From Ostrinia nubilalis (taxonomy: Eukaryota; Arthropoda; Insecta; Lepidoptera; Crambidae): a DNA stretch of 64,000 bases. Positions 32,515 to 42,108 of this stretch are shown here, piece after piece; positions within the stretch are counted from its first letter, which is position 1, and the number at the start of each line of letters is the position of its first letter. Both the position numbers and the translations under genes were made by a program. Below the pieces are notes generated by a model. That model made no database searches. It was not told where the DNA came from and saw only the letters and a program-made list of their open reading frames with translations. The DNA is taken from positions 1,995,001 through 2,059,000 of the forward strand of contig NC_087117.1 of the NCBI RefSeq assembly GCF_963855985.1, read 5' to 3'.

Positions 32515-33215
32515 GTATGTCCGCGCCACACTGCGCTGCTCATACTCTTTTTCGATACAGACACCCAGCGTGAGTTTATCGTAAGCCATGAACGTCGGAC
32601 CTACGTCATTTTGTAAAAGATAGCCAGATAGTTTTGACAGAACCAACTCCTTGCTAGACAATGTTTTTAGGGTAGCTGCTAACCACGATAACCCAAACTT
32701 CATGATGCACCAACATTCTTACCTATGTTGGGAGCATATGCTGACAAACTTTCAGAAAATGATGTAAGTCTGGCGTTCACTATCTCTTAGTCTATAATGC
32801 CTGGTTCAAACGTGCGCGGCGCGATACACGGTAGCCGTGTGGCTACAGTTTGATGTAAAATACACTAGAATTGCTCAGTGATTATAGCTGTCTGAACTGC
32901 GCCTAATAGTACTGTTGGGTATTGAAATTTAAATACAGTAGTCCATTCTGTACGAGGCTGAACACGCTCCCATGTTATAATTTCACTTCCCTTTGTTACA
33001 ATTTGAAGTCTTCATTGTTCAGTAAAGGCCGTCACCAACTGGTCATTATGGAAATCATTGGGGAGACCTATGTTCAGCAGCGAACGTCCTATGGTTTAAA
33101 TGATGATGATGATGATGATTGTTCGGTAAAATGTTGTATGTCAAAGTGGTAGTGCCTTTCATATGCACCTGATTATCAGAAACCTCAAAATTAACTATTT
33201 CGATTTTCCTACCAG
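32515..33215 (+). other. Tnks: Tankyrase intron 3
   Basis: 701 bp. It contains a (GATGAT)n-tailed RTE-like 3' end at about 33025-33120 and none of the intron 2/4 repeat core. Confidence 0.8.
33025..33120 (+). mobile_element. RTE-like LINE 3' end
   Basis: GGAAATCATTGGGGAGACCT, GTTCAGCAGCGAACGTCCTA and (GATGAT)n. Confidence 0.7.
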
Positions 33216-33423
33216 GCGAATACTGCGCCGCCGACGTCCTAGAAGCGGCTCGCTCAGGCGCCGACGACCGCCTAGCATCGCTCCTGACTCCGCTCAATGT
33301 GAACGTGCACGCACATGACGGACGCCGATCCACGCCGCTTCACCTGGCGGCCGGTTATAATCGCGCGCGTGCTGTGCGTCTGCTACTGGCCCGCGGTGCT
33401 GACGTGCACGCAAAGGATAAGGG
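33216..33423 (+). CDS. Tnks: Tankyrase exon 4 (ankyrin cluster 2, first part)
   Basis: 208 nt, phase 1 in and phase 2 out; acceptor TACCAG, donor AAGGG|GTGAGG. It encodes [39 protein letters not shown] and [20 protein letters not shown], then DVHAKDKG (residues about 170-239). The LLEAARSG and [15 protein letters not shown] motifs mark the start of tankyrase cluster 2. Three partial copies of its 3' part follow in intron 4. Confidence 0.93.
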
Positions 33424-34290
33424 GTGAGGCTCCTTATAGGATATGGGCGCCTGGTACTTCTGTGGGAGGATGCAGGAAGAAATAGAGGGCTCCAGGTCCC
33501 TCTGGGAGACGTCTGCTGCTGGAAACAGGTTCCCTAGTGTCTTTTAGCTACTCCTTATAAGGTATGGGCGCCTGGTACTTTTGTGGCCAAAGCAGGAAGA
33601 AAAATAGGGTTTCCAGGTCACTCTAGGAGACGTCTGCTGCGTCTTTTAGGACGCTCCTCGCAATCTATAGGTGCCTGGTACTTCAATAGTCAAACCATCA
33701 GTTCTTCTTTCAGACGCCAGCTGCTGGAAACATCCCAGTGTCTTTAAATGTGCTCCTTGTATGCTATGGGCGCCTGGTACTTCAATGGTAAAATCATTAG
33801 ATTCATCAGGTCTTCTGAAGTCGCCAGCTGCTGGAAATACGGTTGGGATCTCTTGTGTCTTTAAAGATGCTCCATAAAAGGTATGGGCGCCTGGTACTTC
33901 TGTGAGAAAACTAACGAAGAGATGACGGTTCCAGGTCACTATGGGAGACTTATGCTGCTGGAAAGAGTATCCCTAGTGTCTTTTAGGATGCTCCTTACAG
34001 GATATGGGCGTCTAGTACTGCAATGGTGAATTCATCAGATTCATCAGGTCTTCTGCAGTCGCCAGCAGCCGGAAAGAGTACCCCTAGTGTCTTCAAAGGC
34101 ACGCACGGGATTCTTCAATCAACTCCTTAGTAACTATGCTCGCCTGGTACTTCTTAGTCCATCTCGCCAAGCTTTAGGTCAGAAATTCCTCACTCTAGCT
34201 AGATTTTGGTGACATTGCCACACTCCAGTCTAGACCCAGCCTGCCTCCAGTGCCTGCCCTCGTCAGCCCCTCCCCCTCGCCCCTCAAGTG

Positions 34291-34410
34291 ACGTCACGCA
34301 CACGACGGACGCCGATCCACACCTCTGCACCTGGCGGCCGGTTACAATCGCGCGCGTGCTGTGCGTCTGTTACTGGCCCGCGGTGCCGACGTGCACGCAA
34401 AGGATAAGGG
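34291..34410 (+). pseudogene. Tnks: Exon 4 copy (about 120 nt plus donor)
   Basis: GACGGACGCCGATCCACACC through AAGGATAAGGG, followed by GTGAGC. It is preceded by a block not found in exon 4 (CCCTCAAGTGACGTCACGCA). In the ankyrin frame the upstream sequence carries TGA, so it is closed for in-frame splicing. Confidence 0.75.
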
Positions 34411-34989
34411 GTGAGCGCTCCTTGCAGGTTATGGACGCCTGGTACTTCGATAGAGAAGAAAGAAGAGGAGAAGACGGTTCCAGGTCACTCTGATGGTGGA
34501 AATGGGATCCCTAGTGTCTTTCAAGCTACTCCTTAGAAGGTATGGGCGCCTGGTACTTCTGTGTAAGAATTGATGAAGAGAAGACTGTTCCAGGTCAATC
34601 TAGGAGACTTTAAAGATGCTCCTTGTATGCTATGGGCTCCTGGTACTTCAGTGGTCAAACCAGCATATTGATAGGTCTTCTGTCAGACGCCAGCTGCTGG
34701 AAAGAGTAACCCTAGTGTCTTTAGAGACGCTCCTTCGTTTCTATGGGCGCCTGGTACTTCAATGGTAAAACCGTAAGATTCATCAGGTCTTCTGGAAGTC
34801 GCCAGCTGCTGGAAATAGCACCCCTAGTGTCTTTAAAGGCACTCACGGGATTTTTCAGCCAACTCCTTAGTAACTATGCTCGCCTGGTACTTCTAGTCCA
34901 TCTCGCCAAGCTTTAGGTCAGAAATTCCTCACTCTAGCTAGATTTTGGTGACGTTGCTACACTCCAGTCTAGACCCAGCCTGCCTCCAG

Positions 34990-35151
34990 TGCCTGCCCTC
35001 CCCCGTCCCTCCTAACTCCGCTCAATGTGAACGTGCACGCACACGACGGACGCCGCTCCACGCCGCTTCACCTGGCAGCCGGTTATAATCGAGCGCGTGC
35101 TGTGCGTTTGTTGCTGGCACGCGGTGCTGACGTGCACGCCAAGGATAAGGG
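34990..35151 (+). pseudogene. Tnks: Exon 4 copy, open and phase-compatible (possible cassette exon)
   Basis: Taking GCCTGCCTCCAG at 34978-34989 as acceptor, this 162-nt segment enters and leaves in phase 2, matching the exon 4 exit. It is open throughout: a short Cys/Pro-rich lead (ACPPPS), then [20 protein letters not shown] and [28 protein letters not shown], and donor AAGGG|GTGAGC. The upstream CTCCAG is a fair acceptor. Inclusion would add 54 residues, a duplicated ankyrin unit. There is no proof of use; a silent copy remains possible. Confidence 0.55.
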
Positions 35152-35693
35152 GTGAGCGCTCCTTGCAGAGTATGCTAGCCTGGTACTTCGATAGAGAAGC
35201 TGAGGAGAGGAGAAGGCGGTTCCAGGTCACTCTGATGGTGGAAATGGAATCCCCAGTGTCTTTTAGGATACTCCTTGTATCCTATGGGCGCCTGGTACTT
35301 CTGTGGGTGATGATGAGAGGGCTCCAGTAAGAAAGAGAGGGCTCCAGGTCACTCTGGGAGACGTCAGCTGCTGGAAAGAGTATCCCTAGTGTCTTACGAT
35401 CCTCCTTACAGGATATGGGTGCCTGGTACTTCAACATCAGCTTGATAGGTCTTCTGGAAGTCGCCAGCTGCTGGAAAGAGTGTAGCTTAGTGTCTTTAAA
35501 GGCACGCACTGGATTCTTCAATCAACTCCTTAGTAACTATGCTCGCCTGGTACTTCTTAGTCCATCTCGCCAAGCTTTAGGTCAGAAATTCCTCACTCTA
35601 GCTAGATTTTGGTGACGTTGCCACACTCCAGTCTAGACCCAGCCTGCCTCCAGTGCCTGCCCTCGTCAGCCCCTCCCCCTCGCCCCTCAAGTG

Positions 35694-35813
35694 ACGTCAC
35701 GCGCACGACGGGCGCCGATCCACACCTCTGCACCTGGCGGCCGGTTACAATCGCGCGCGTGCTGTGCGTTTGCTACTGGCACGCGGTGCTGACGTGCACG
35801 CCAAGGATAAGGG
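35694..35813 (+). pseudogene. Tnks: Exon 4 copy (about 120 nt plus donor)
   Basis: Same arrangement as 34291-34410, including CCCTCAAGTGACGTCACGC upstream and donor GTGAGG. An in-frame TGA upstream closes it. Confidence 0.75.
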
Positions 35814-36022
35814 GTGAGGGATGCTCCTTATAGGATATGGGCGCCTGGTACTTTGACAGGTAAGCTGAGGAGAGGAGAAGATGGTTCTAGGTCACTCTAA
35901 GAGATGTCTGCTGCTGGAAATAGGGCCTCTAGTGTCTTTTAGCTACTCCTTATAAGGTATGGGCGCCTGGTACTTTTGTGGCCAAAGCAGGAAGAAAAAT
36001 AATGTTTCCAGGTCACTCTAGG

Positions 36023-36640
36023 CACGGTAATAATATCATACAGTATTGTAACTTCATATAAACTGACGAAACGAGAACTTTCTTTCGAAATTCAAATCTC
36101 GGTATGCGCTCGGTATGCAAAAGTCGGGGGTGTCGCGAATGTGCCGAATGGACGTCGGTGGCCAAGTGTTAAAAATGACAAAACTGATTGAATTTGACTG
36201 ACCGTCATTTACGGTCAAATTGGTCAAAAACTAGTCAAATTGTCATTTTCAGTCAGTTTGATTTGAAATGAAAATTATATTGTATCAAACCAGCTTTTGT
36301 CCACGACTTCGCCCGCCCGAAATTAAAGTAACAGATCATTATGATTATTAAAGTTTCGAAATTATTTAAATAGTTTTTACTAAATTAAATCTACTAATCA
36401 CAAAACAACACACATTTTTAGCCTATTCCATTCCCAAAGTATTTTGTTTGTCTAACTAAATAAAAAAATACAATCACAAAACTATATATAGAAATTCTAA
36501 GTAGGCAGATGTAATTAAACTGGGTACTGTAGGTGGGCAGCCCTATCGCATGTTGTCATACTGTGACGTACCGCGCGACTGTTGACATTTATTTCAAAAA
36601 TATGGCCGAGTTGGAATACTGTATAGATAGTATTACCGTG
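36023..36640. mobile_element. DNA element with 7-bp TSD CTCTAGG
   Basis: It has the same ends as 30011-30838 (CACGGTAATA...TATTACCGTG), flanked by CTCTAGG on both sides (36016-36022, 36641-36647). It is inserted in the intron 4 unit GGTCACTCTAGGAGACGTC. It contains a degraded Helitron 3' fragment (TTCGCCCGCCCG near 36310). No coding sequence. Confidence 0.8.
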
Positions 36641-37484
36641 CTCTAGGAGACGTCTGCTGCGTCTTTTAGGACGCTCCTCGCAATCTATAGGTGCCTGGTA
36701 CTTCAATAGTCAAACCATCAGTTCTTCTTTCAGACGCCAGCTGCTGGAAACATCCCTAGTGTCTTTAAATGTGCTCCTTGTAAGCTATGGGCGACTGGTA
36801 CTTCAGTGGCAAAACTATAAGATTCATCAGGTCTTCTGGAAGTCGCCAGCTGCTGGAAAGAGTGTAGCTTAGTGTCTTTAAAGATTCTTCGGTATTCTTC
36901 AACCAACTCCTTAGCAACTATGCTCGCCTGGTACTTCTTAGTCCATCTCGCCAAGCTTTAGGTCAGAAATTCCTCACTCTAGCTAGATTTTGGTGACGTA
37001 GAAGAAGATGTTCCCAGGTCACTCTGTTGGTGTCAATGGGATCCCTAGTGACTTTTAGAGACGCTTCTTGCATGCTATGGGCGCCTGGTACTTCTGTGGG
37101 TGATGCAGGAAGAAAGAGAGGGCTCCAGGTCACTCTGGGAGAGTTGCTGCTGGAAATAGAATGCCTAGTGTCTTTACAGATGCTCCTTAGAAGATATGGA
37201 CGCCTGGTACTTCAATAGGCAAGCTGAGGAGAGGAGAAGGCGGGTCCAGGTCACTCTGATTGACTTCTGGTGGTGGAAATGGGATCTAGTGTCTTTAAAG
37301 ATGCTCCTACAAGGTATGCGAGCCTGGTAATTCAGTAGTCAAACCATGATAGGTCTGTCAGACGTCAGCTCATGGAAATTGGATGTCTAGGGTATGTCGA
37401 CAAGAAAATCTGTTGTCAAATCTGACCCCATATCCCAAACACCCCATGACGTAACTGATAAATTAATAGTTTTTTTAATTCCAG

Positions 37485-37629
37485 CGGCCTAGTCCCTCTC
37501 CACAACGCGTGTTCCTACGGCCACTACGAGGTGACGGAGTTATTAGTCCGAGCGGGAGCAGACGTCAACGCTACCGACTTATGGGCCTTCACGCCGCTAC
37601 ATGAAGCCGCTAGCAAAGCTAGATTGGAG
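37485..37629 (+). CDS. Tnks: Tankyrase exon 5 (ankyrin cluster 2)
   Basis: 145 nt, phase 2 in, phase 0 out; acceptor TTAATTCCAG, donor TTGGAG|GTATG. It encodes [40 protein letters not shown] and AASKARLE. The [16 protein letters not shown] string is highly characteristic of tankyrase ankyrin clusters. A partial copy lacking the acceptor is at 38387-38509. Confidence 0.93.
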
Positions 37630-37653
37630 GTATGTTTATTGTTTATATTGAAA

Positions 37654-37779
37654 TCTACATAAAAGCGAAAGGTCACTGATTGACTGACTCACTCACTCAT
37701 CACGAAATCTCAGAAACTACAAGTGCTAGGAGTCTCAAATTTTGCTTGGGGTCCACGCGAAGTCGCGGACGGCCGCTAG
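37654..37779 (+). mobile_element. Mini-Helitron, A|T insertion
   Basis: It starts A|TCTACATAAAAGCGAAAG and ends GCGGACGGCCGCTAG|T. 126 bp, no coding sequence. Same family as 3528-3705. Confidence 0.75.
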
Positions 37780-37795
37780 TTCTTTAATAAACGTC

Positions 37796-38382
37796 AGCGT
37801 TCGACAAACTACACAATATCTTTTCGTCCAAAAAATACCTCAGTGTCTAAAGACGAAAGTCTGCAACCAGTATATGCTAACAGTGATGATATACGGCTCA
37901 GTAACGTGGCCTCTCACTATATGCCTTATAAATAAGCTCAAAATCGCACAATGTGCACACGCCCACACTGTTAACTATCCATTTCCGTTTTTGCTCTCGC
38001 TCTAATCAAATGGCGATTCTTTGCTATAGAACGAGATGACATGACTTTCAATGGGCAGTTAACACTGTTGGCGATAGTGCTATGGAGAGGGCTATGCTCG
38101 GTGTTTCTTTACGAGATCGAATCGGAGATCCGTAAACGTACTTAAGTCGCTGACATAGCCCTACGGATAGAAAGCTGAAGTGGCAATGGGCAGGGCACAT
38201 AGCACGCAGAGCTGACGGCCGATGGAGCAACAAGGTTCTGGAGTGGAGCCCACGGTAAGCGCAGCGTGGGACGTCCACCCACATAATGGACTGAAGACCG
38301 CTTCAAGGTAGCAGGAAAGCGCTGCAGGCCGCTATCAATCGGCCAATCTGGAAATCATTGGGGGAGGCCTATGTTCAGCTAT
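37796..38382 (+). mobile_element. Degenerate RTE-like LINE fragment
   Basis: Plus-strand remnants in order: PQCLKTKVCNQYMLTVMIYG, SVTWPLT, AMERAMLGVSLRDRI, WQWAGHIARRADGRW and SLGEAYVQ. It is interrupted by frameshifts and a foreign block (about 37952-38085). It runs directly into the exon 5 copy, so its own tail is lost. Confidence 0.7.
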
Positions 38383-38386
38383 GGAA

Positions 38387-38509
38387 GCATGTTCATACGG
38401 CCACTACGAAGTGACGGAGTTATTAGTCCGAGTGGGCGCAGACGTCAACGCTACCGACTTATGGGCCTTCACGCCGCTTCATGAGGCCGCTAGCAAAGCT
38501 AGATTGGAG
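38387..38509 (+). pseudogene. Tnks: Exon 5 copy without acceptor
   Basis: It matches exon 5 from its codon CYS-SER-TYR-GLY onward, with few substitutions (VRVGADVN for VRAGADVN), and keeps the donor TTGGAG|GTATG. The first 22 nt of the exon and the acceptor are replaced by an RTE-like LINE. The nearest AG (GTTCAG) gives the wrong phase, so exon 5 at 37485 is the functional one. Confidence 0.8.
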
Positions 38510-38534
38510 GTATGTTTGTATTCCAATTCTTTTT

Positions 38535-39067
38535 TACTCATCATTTCAGCCACTGCTGAACATAGGCCTCCCCCAATGATTTCCATCGTTCGTTCGTTCG
38601 TTTCAGCCAAATGACGTCCACTGCTGGACAAAGGCCTCCCCCAAGGTTTTCCACAATGAACGGTCCTGCGCTGCCCGCATCCAGACTCTTCCCGCGACCT
38701 TTACCAGATCGTCGGTCCACCTAGTAGGAGGCCTGCCCACGCTACGTCTTCCAGCCCGTGGTCGCCACTCGAGAACTTTCCTGCCCCAACGGCCATCGTC
38801 TCTACGAGCTATGTGCCCCGCCCACTGCCACTTGATTTTAGCAATTCTGCGAGCTATGTCGGTTACTTTGGTTCTCCTGCGGATCTCCTCATTTCTGATT
38901 CGATCACGCAGGGAAACTCCGAGCATAGCCCGCTCCATCGCCCTTTGGGTGACCTTGAGCCTTCTTATGAGGCCCATAGTAAGCGACCACGTCTCAGATC
39001 CGTATATCATCACTGGCAACACGCATTGGTCAAATACTTTCGACTTGAGACACTGCGGTATTTCGTG
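38535..39067 (-). mobile_element. Two RTE-like LINE 3' ends, adjacent
   Basis: 38535-38587 is a short minus-strand (GATGAT)-type tail. From 38588 a second, longer minus-strand fragment with a (CGAA)n tail encodes MIYGSETWSLTMGLIRRLKV, QRAMERAMLGVSLRDRIRNE, WQWAGHIARRDDGRWGRKV and RWTDDLVKVAGRVWMRAAQD, ending QQWTSFG. The frame is open over about 150 residues, so this copy is fairly young, but the polymerase core is missing. Confidence 0.8.
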
Positions 39068-39190
39068 TGTTTGAATTGTTTTCATCGACGTGAGTATGAA
39101 TGAATGATTGAATTTTGAATGGAATTGATGAATGATTTCCATATCGCGTGGAGATTTGTAAACGAAATAAAGATTTGTAATTTATTCCAG

Positions 39191-39299
39191 GTTTGTTCCC
39201 TACTATTGAGCGAAGGCGCGGATCCTACTCTTCTGAATTGCCACGGCAAGTCGGCGCTCGACGTGGCGCCTACAAGGGAACTACAGGAGAGACTAGCCT
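39191..39299 (+). CDS. Tnks: Tankyrase exon 6 (end of ankyrin cluster 2)
   Basis: 109 nt, phase 0 in, phase 1 out; acceptor TTTATTCCAG, donor AGCCT|GTGAGT. It encodes [20 protein letters not shown] followed by [16 protein letters not shown]. The CSLLLSxGADPTLxNCHGKSAxDxAPT-EL-ERL pattern is specific to tankyrase. The final T joins exon 7 to give phenylalanine before EYRGH. Confidence 0.92.
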
Positions 39300-39324
39300 G
39301 TGAGTGGAGTATTTTTTCGTGTCG

Positions 39325-39436
39325 CAATCTTCACTGGCCCATTTATTATCCTGAAGCAGTGGTAGGGTTAATACTGGGACGTGTAAAAGTTCTTTTTTAA
39401 AGCCTATTTGCAGAAATAAATGAGTTTTATGAGTTT
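39325..39436 (+). repeat. LINE/SINE-type 3' tail
   Basis: CACTGGCCCATTTATTATCC, GAAGCAGTGGTAGGGTTAAT, ACTGGGACGTGTAAAAG and AATAAATGAGTTTTATGAGT: the most complete member of the tail family of 603-1212 and 10846. Confidence 0.65.
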
Positions 39437-39498
39437 CACTGCGAGAGTTACAATAAATAATAATAATAAGCATTTCTTTCGAAATGTACTTACTGACA

Positions 39499-39583
39499 AG
39501 CGTGGTCCACCCACCAAGTGAAGAGATGACCTCATAAAGGTTGATGGAAGGCGCTGGATGTAGGTCAACCGGCCAGTCTGGAA
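39499..39583 (+). mobile_element. RTE-like LINE fragment
   Basis: GTGGTCCACCCACCAAGTG, CTCATAAAGGTTGATGGAAG and GCTGGATGTAGG are remnants of the RTE-like C-terminal coding region. Confidence 0.5.
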
Positions 39584-39661
39584 ACAAACTTTGCTTCGAT
39601 AATAAATATGTGTATTTTTTACTTCGTATTAGAAGAATCATTCGTGAACTTTCTCCCACAG

Positions 39662-39762
39662 TCGAGTACCGTGGTCACTGTTTGCTAGAAGCGTGTCGTC
39701 TCGCGGAGCCGGCGCGGGTGAAGAAACAGCTGTCTTCCGTCAGCGGGCAACACCAACACCAG
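39662..39762 (+). CDS. Tnks: Tankyrase exon 7 (start of ankyrin cluster 3)
   Basis: 101 nt, phase 1 in, phase 0 out; acceptor TCTCCCACAG, donor CACCAG|GTAACT. It encodes F-EYRGHCLLEACRLAEPARV followed by KKQLSSVSGQHQHQ. The EY/FxGHxLLxA-R-A capping helix starts cluster 3 of tankyrases. The QHQHQ end is lineage-specific. No copies of this exon are seen. Confidence 0.92.
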
Positions 39763-39776
39763 GTAACTATTCCCTG

Positions 39777-40200
39777 CCTGTATATATTGGAAATTTCGAT
39801 TTTTGTTAAAAGATACATTCATTTCTTCGATAAAAACAAAGACTTTGATAGGTACAGAGGCAGGAAAACTGAAAATTTGAAAATTCCCCCGCAAAGATTG
39901 ACCCTCTACTCAAGGAATGTTCATTGTATGGCAATAAAAATATTTAATAAATTACCCGAAGATATTAAAACATTGACATTTACTAAATTTAGAAATAATT
40001 TATTAGAATTTTTAAAACAAAAGATGTATTACACAGTCAATGAATTCCTGACCGAAAAATCTTTTTGACATTTTGTACTTGACATTTAAAAATTTCTTAA
40101 AATATGACATTATGTATCATTGACATTGTTTGAATCTAATGTAATATGTTTGTGCTATTTCAATAATTCATAATCATTTTCTGACATTTGCATGACATTC
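39777..40200 (+). mobile_element. LINE D: non-LTR 3' fragment
   Basis: A plus-strand frame to 40068 carries the tail of a reverse transcriptase: CLYILEISIFVKRY, RLTLYSRNVHCMAIKIFNKL and PEDIKTLTFTKFRNNLLEFL. This is followed by an AT-rich 3' region. It is 5' truncated. The C-terminal pattern resembles that of LINE B. Its 3' end abuts the 5' end of LINE A. Confidence 0.65.
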
Positions 40201-40645
40201 AATTAATAATGATGCGCGGCAGTGGCCGAGTAAACACGTGTAACCTAAGCGTCTCGGGTTTTTTACCTTTTTGGTGTGGAAAACGTGCGGTTCGCAGTGT
40301 TAAATTAGCAACAAACAGAAAATATAACTGTACAAATAACGTGGTGTGATTACAGTGTAAATTAATCGTGATCTAAATGATTTATAATCTAATATAAATC
40401 GTTGCTGTACTTATCAATCTCGACCTACCTACACAAAACAGCTGCTCCACACCGAGGCTCCGTAGTCGAGCCGTCTACGAGCGTGCTACGGCTATCATCA
40501 TAAAAGTGCCACAGGCTCCGCCCCTCTTGCGCTACGGAGCTACTACGCCGGATCTAGGCTACGACACCGAGAAGCGACGAAGCAACGAGCGACATTTATA
40601 ATACCTACTACACCTAAGTATTTTACGCATTATTATCAAAGCAAA

Positions 40646-41740
40646 ATGCCGGTTTCGTGTAATGCTTGCGGTAACGCTGTTACGGGCAACGATTATCTGA
40701 CATGTTCCAAATGCAGACATCCCTATGACATCCTGTGTTTGCAGATAAGCGCGGACACCTTTGGAACGCTTACTGAAACGCACAGAGAGGCTTGGCTTTG
40801 GCCCCCGTGCTTGTGCTCCATCCCGAGAGGCGACAACACAGACGTCCCAGTCGCAAGCCCGGCGAAATTCATGAACCTAAACTCCTCGCCTAACCCAAAC
40901 GTCAACACTAGGAGAGGTTCCAGCAAGCCCACTAAAGGCAAACGCTCCGAAAACGCGAATCCTACAATTCCCACAGAAGAGAATGCCTCGGAGAACATGA
41001 GTTTGGAGTTTCGTCGGCTTAGACAAAAAATGGATGAACAACATTCGGATATCAACTTGCTCAGAATGGACTTTCTGGATGTTAAGCAGCACTTGGCCAG
41101 TGTGACAAAACTGATGGAAAGGTTGGAGGCGCAGGAGAAGAAAATAAATGACCAGGCCTATGAAATAAGCATTCTCAAGACTTCTCTGGCGGAATCACGG
41201 TACGCACTGAACCTGCAAGAACAAAATTACCTAAAAAACGAGTTAGAGATCGCGGGTGTACCAGAATCGGAAGGTGAAAACCCACACCACATAGCCCTTG
41301 TTACAGCTACAAAGCTGGGAGTGGACCTCTCGGCCGCGGACATTGATTTCGTTCACAGGACTGGCACTAGACAGAACAACTCTGGGAACAAGAATCACCT
41401 GCCGCGAACCATTGTTCTGCGCCTGAACAGACGCTCAAAGCGCGAGGAGATTATTAAAGCTGCAAGGAGCCGCCGTAATCTTAATAGCGAGGACATATCA
41501 TCAGGCCCGGTCACCAGAATATATGTTAATGAAAGATTAACAAAGGCGAACCGCCTGTTGTTTCGTGAGACTAGAACCCGCGCCCTACAGTATGGATTTC
41601 GCTATTGCTGGGTTAACAATGGCTATGTCCACGTTCGCCAGGCCGAGAGAAAACCTGCCATTCACATTAAGTCACTCGAAGAGCTGGACCGACTGGTTGG
41701 ACCATCTCAAGCCAAGGTCTCACAACCTCCTGATGAGTGA
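40646..41740 (+). CDS. LINE A ORF1 protein (PHD-like finger, coiled coil)
   Basis: 364 residues. It starts MPVSCNACGNAVTGND, with a PHD-like array C-x2-C ... C-x2-C ... C-x-C (CNAC, CSKC, LCL, CLCS) in residues 5-55. A basic Ser/Pro/Asn-rich linker follows, then a coiled coil around residues 115-185 (EFRRLRQKMDEQHSD, KLMERLEAQEKKINDQ). The C-terminal domain (ELEIAGVPESEGENPH, DIDFVHRTG, FRYCWVNNGYVHVRQ) resembles the nucleic-acid-binding domain of LINE ORF1 proteins. Such proteins coat element RNA. The frame is intact. Confidence 0.85.
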   Translation: MPVSCNACGNAVTGNDYLTCSKCRHPYDILCLQISADTFGTLTETHREAWLWPPCLCSIPRGDNTDVPVASPAKFMNLNSSPNPNVNTRRGSSKPTKGKRSENANPTIPTEENASENMSLEFRRLRQKMDEQHSDINLLRMDFLDVKQHLASVTKLMERLEAQEKKINDQAYEISILKTSLAESRYALNLQEQNYLKNELEIAGVPESEGENPHHIALVTATKLGVDLSAADIDFVHRTGTRQNNSGNKNHLPRTIVLRLNRRSKREEIIKAARSRRNLNSEDISSGPVTRIYVNERLTKANRLLFRETRTRALQYGFRYCWVNNGYVHVRQAERKPAIHIKSLEELDRLVGPSQAKVSQPPDE

Positions 41741-42108
41741 AACCATCTACAAACCTACGCTTATTCTTTTTAAAATAATATTGCTTCCTCTGTGTCCCAT
41801 CTATGTATCATTTTATACAATACACCACATCACACCAAATAAAAGTCGTGCTCACACATGCCCACTTCTGCACTTGCCACTCAACACTATCACACTCTCA
41901 ACAAAATCGATCACTCAATCTTACAAATACACTTCATCATTGTCTCTAAAATCCGCCACACCAACAACACTAACTATCAAAAATAGCTTTGTAATAGCGA
42001 TTAACTCTCTAAACAGTTATTTTACGTACACTCATGCACTGCTCTTGCTAAATACATGGCTACCTCAATTACACGTCTTCATTAGATCGACACGCATACT
42101 ATTTCTTG

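Larger units (their letters stand above)
33424..37484 (+). repeat. Tnks: Tankyrase intron 4: dispersed GGGCGCCTGGTACTTC repeat with exon 4 copies
   Basis: About 23 cores of TATGGGCGCCTGGTACTTCT type occur between 33440 and 37330. They are combined with GAAGTCGCCAGCTGCTGGAA, CCCTAGTGTCTTTAAAG, TCCAGGTCACTCTGGGAGA and CTCGCCAAGCTTTAGGTCAG blocks. The first core is about 20 bases after the exon 4 donor. Three exon 4 copies and one 618-bp transposon are embedded. Larger blocks (for example 34136-34410, 34872-35151, 35540-35813) repeat in the same order, so multi-unit segments were copied together. Confidence 0.85.

Noticed and set aside
38387..38509. Exon 5 copy as an alternative exon
   Set aside because: No acceptor in the right phase; it begins inside the exon after a LINE junction.
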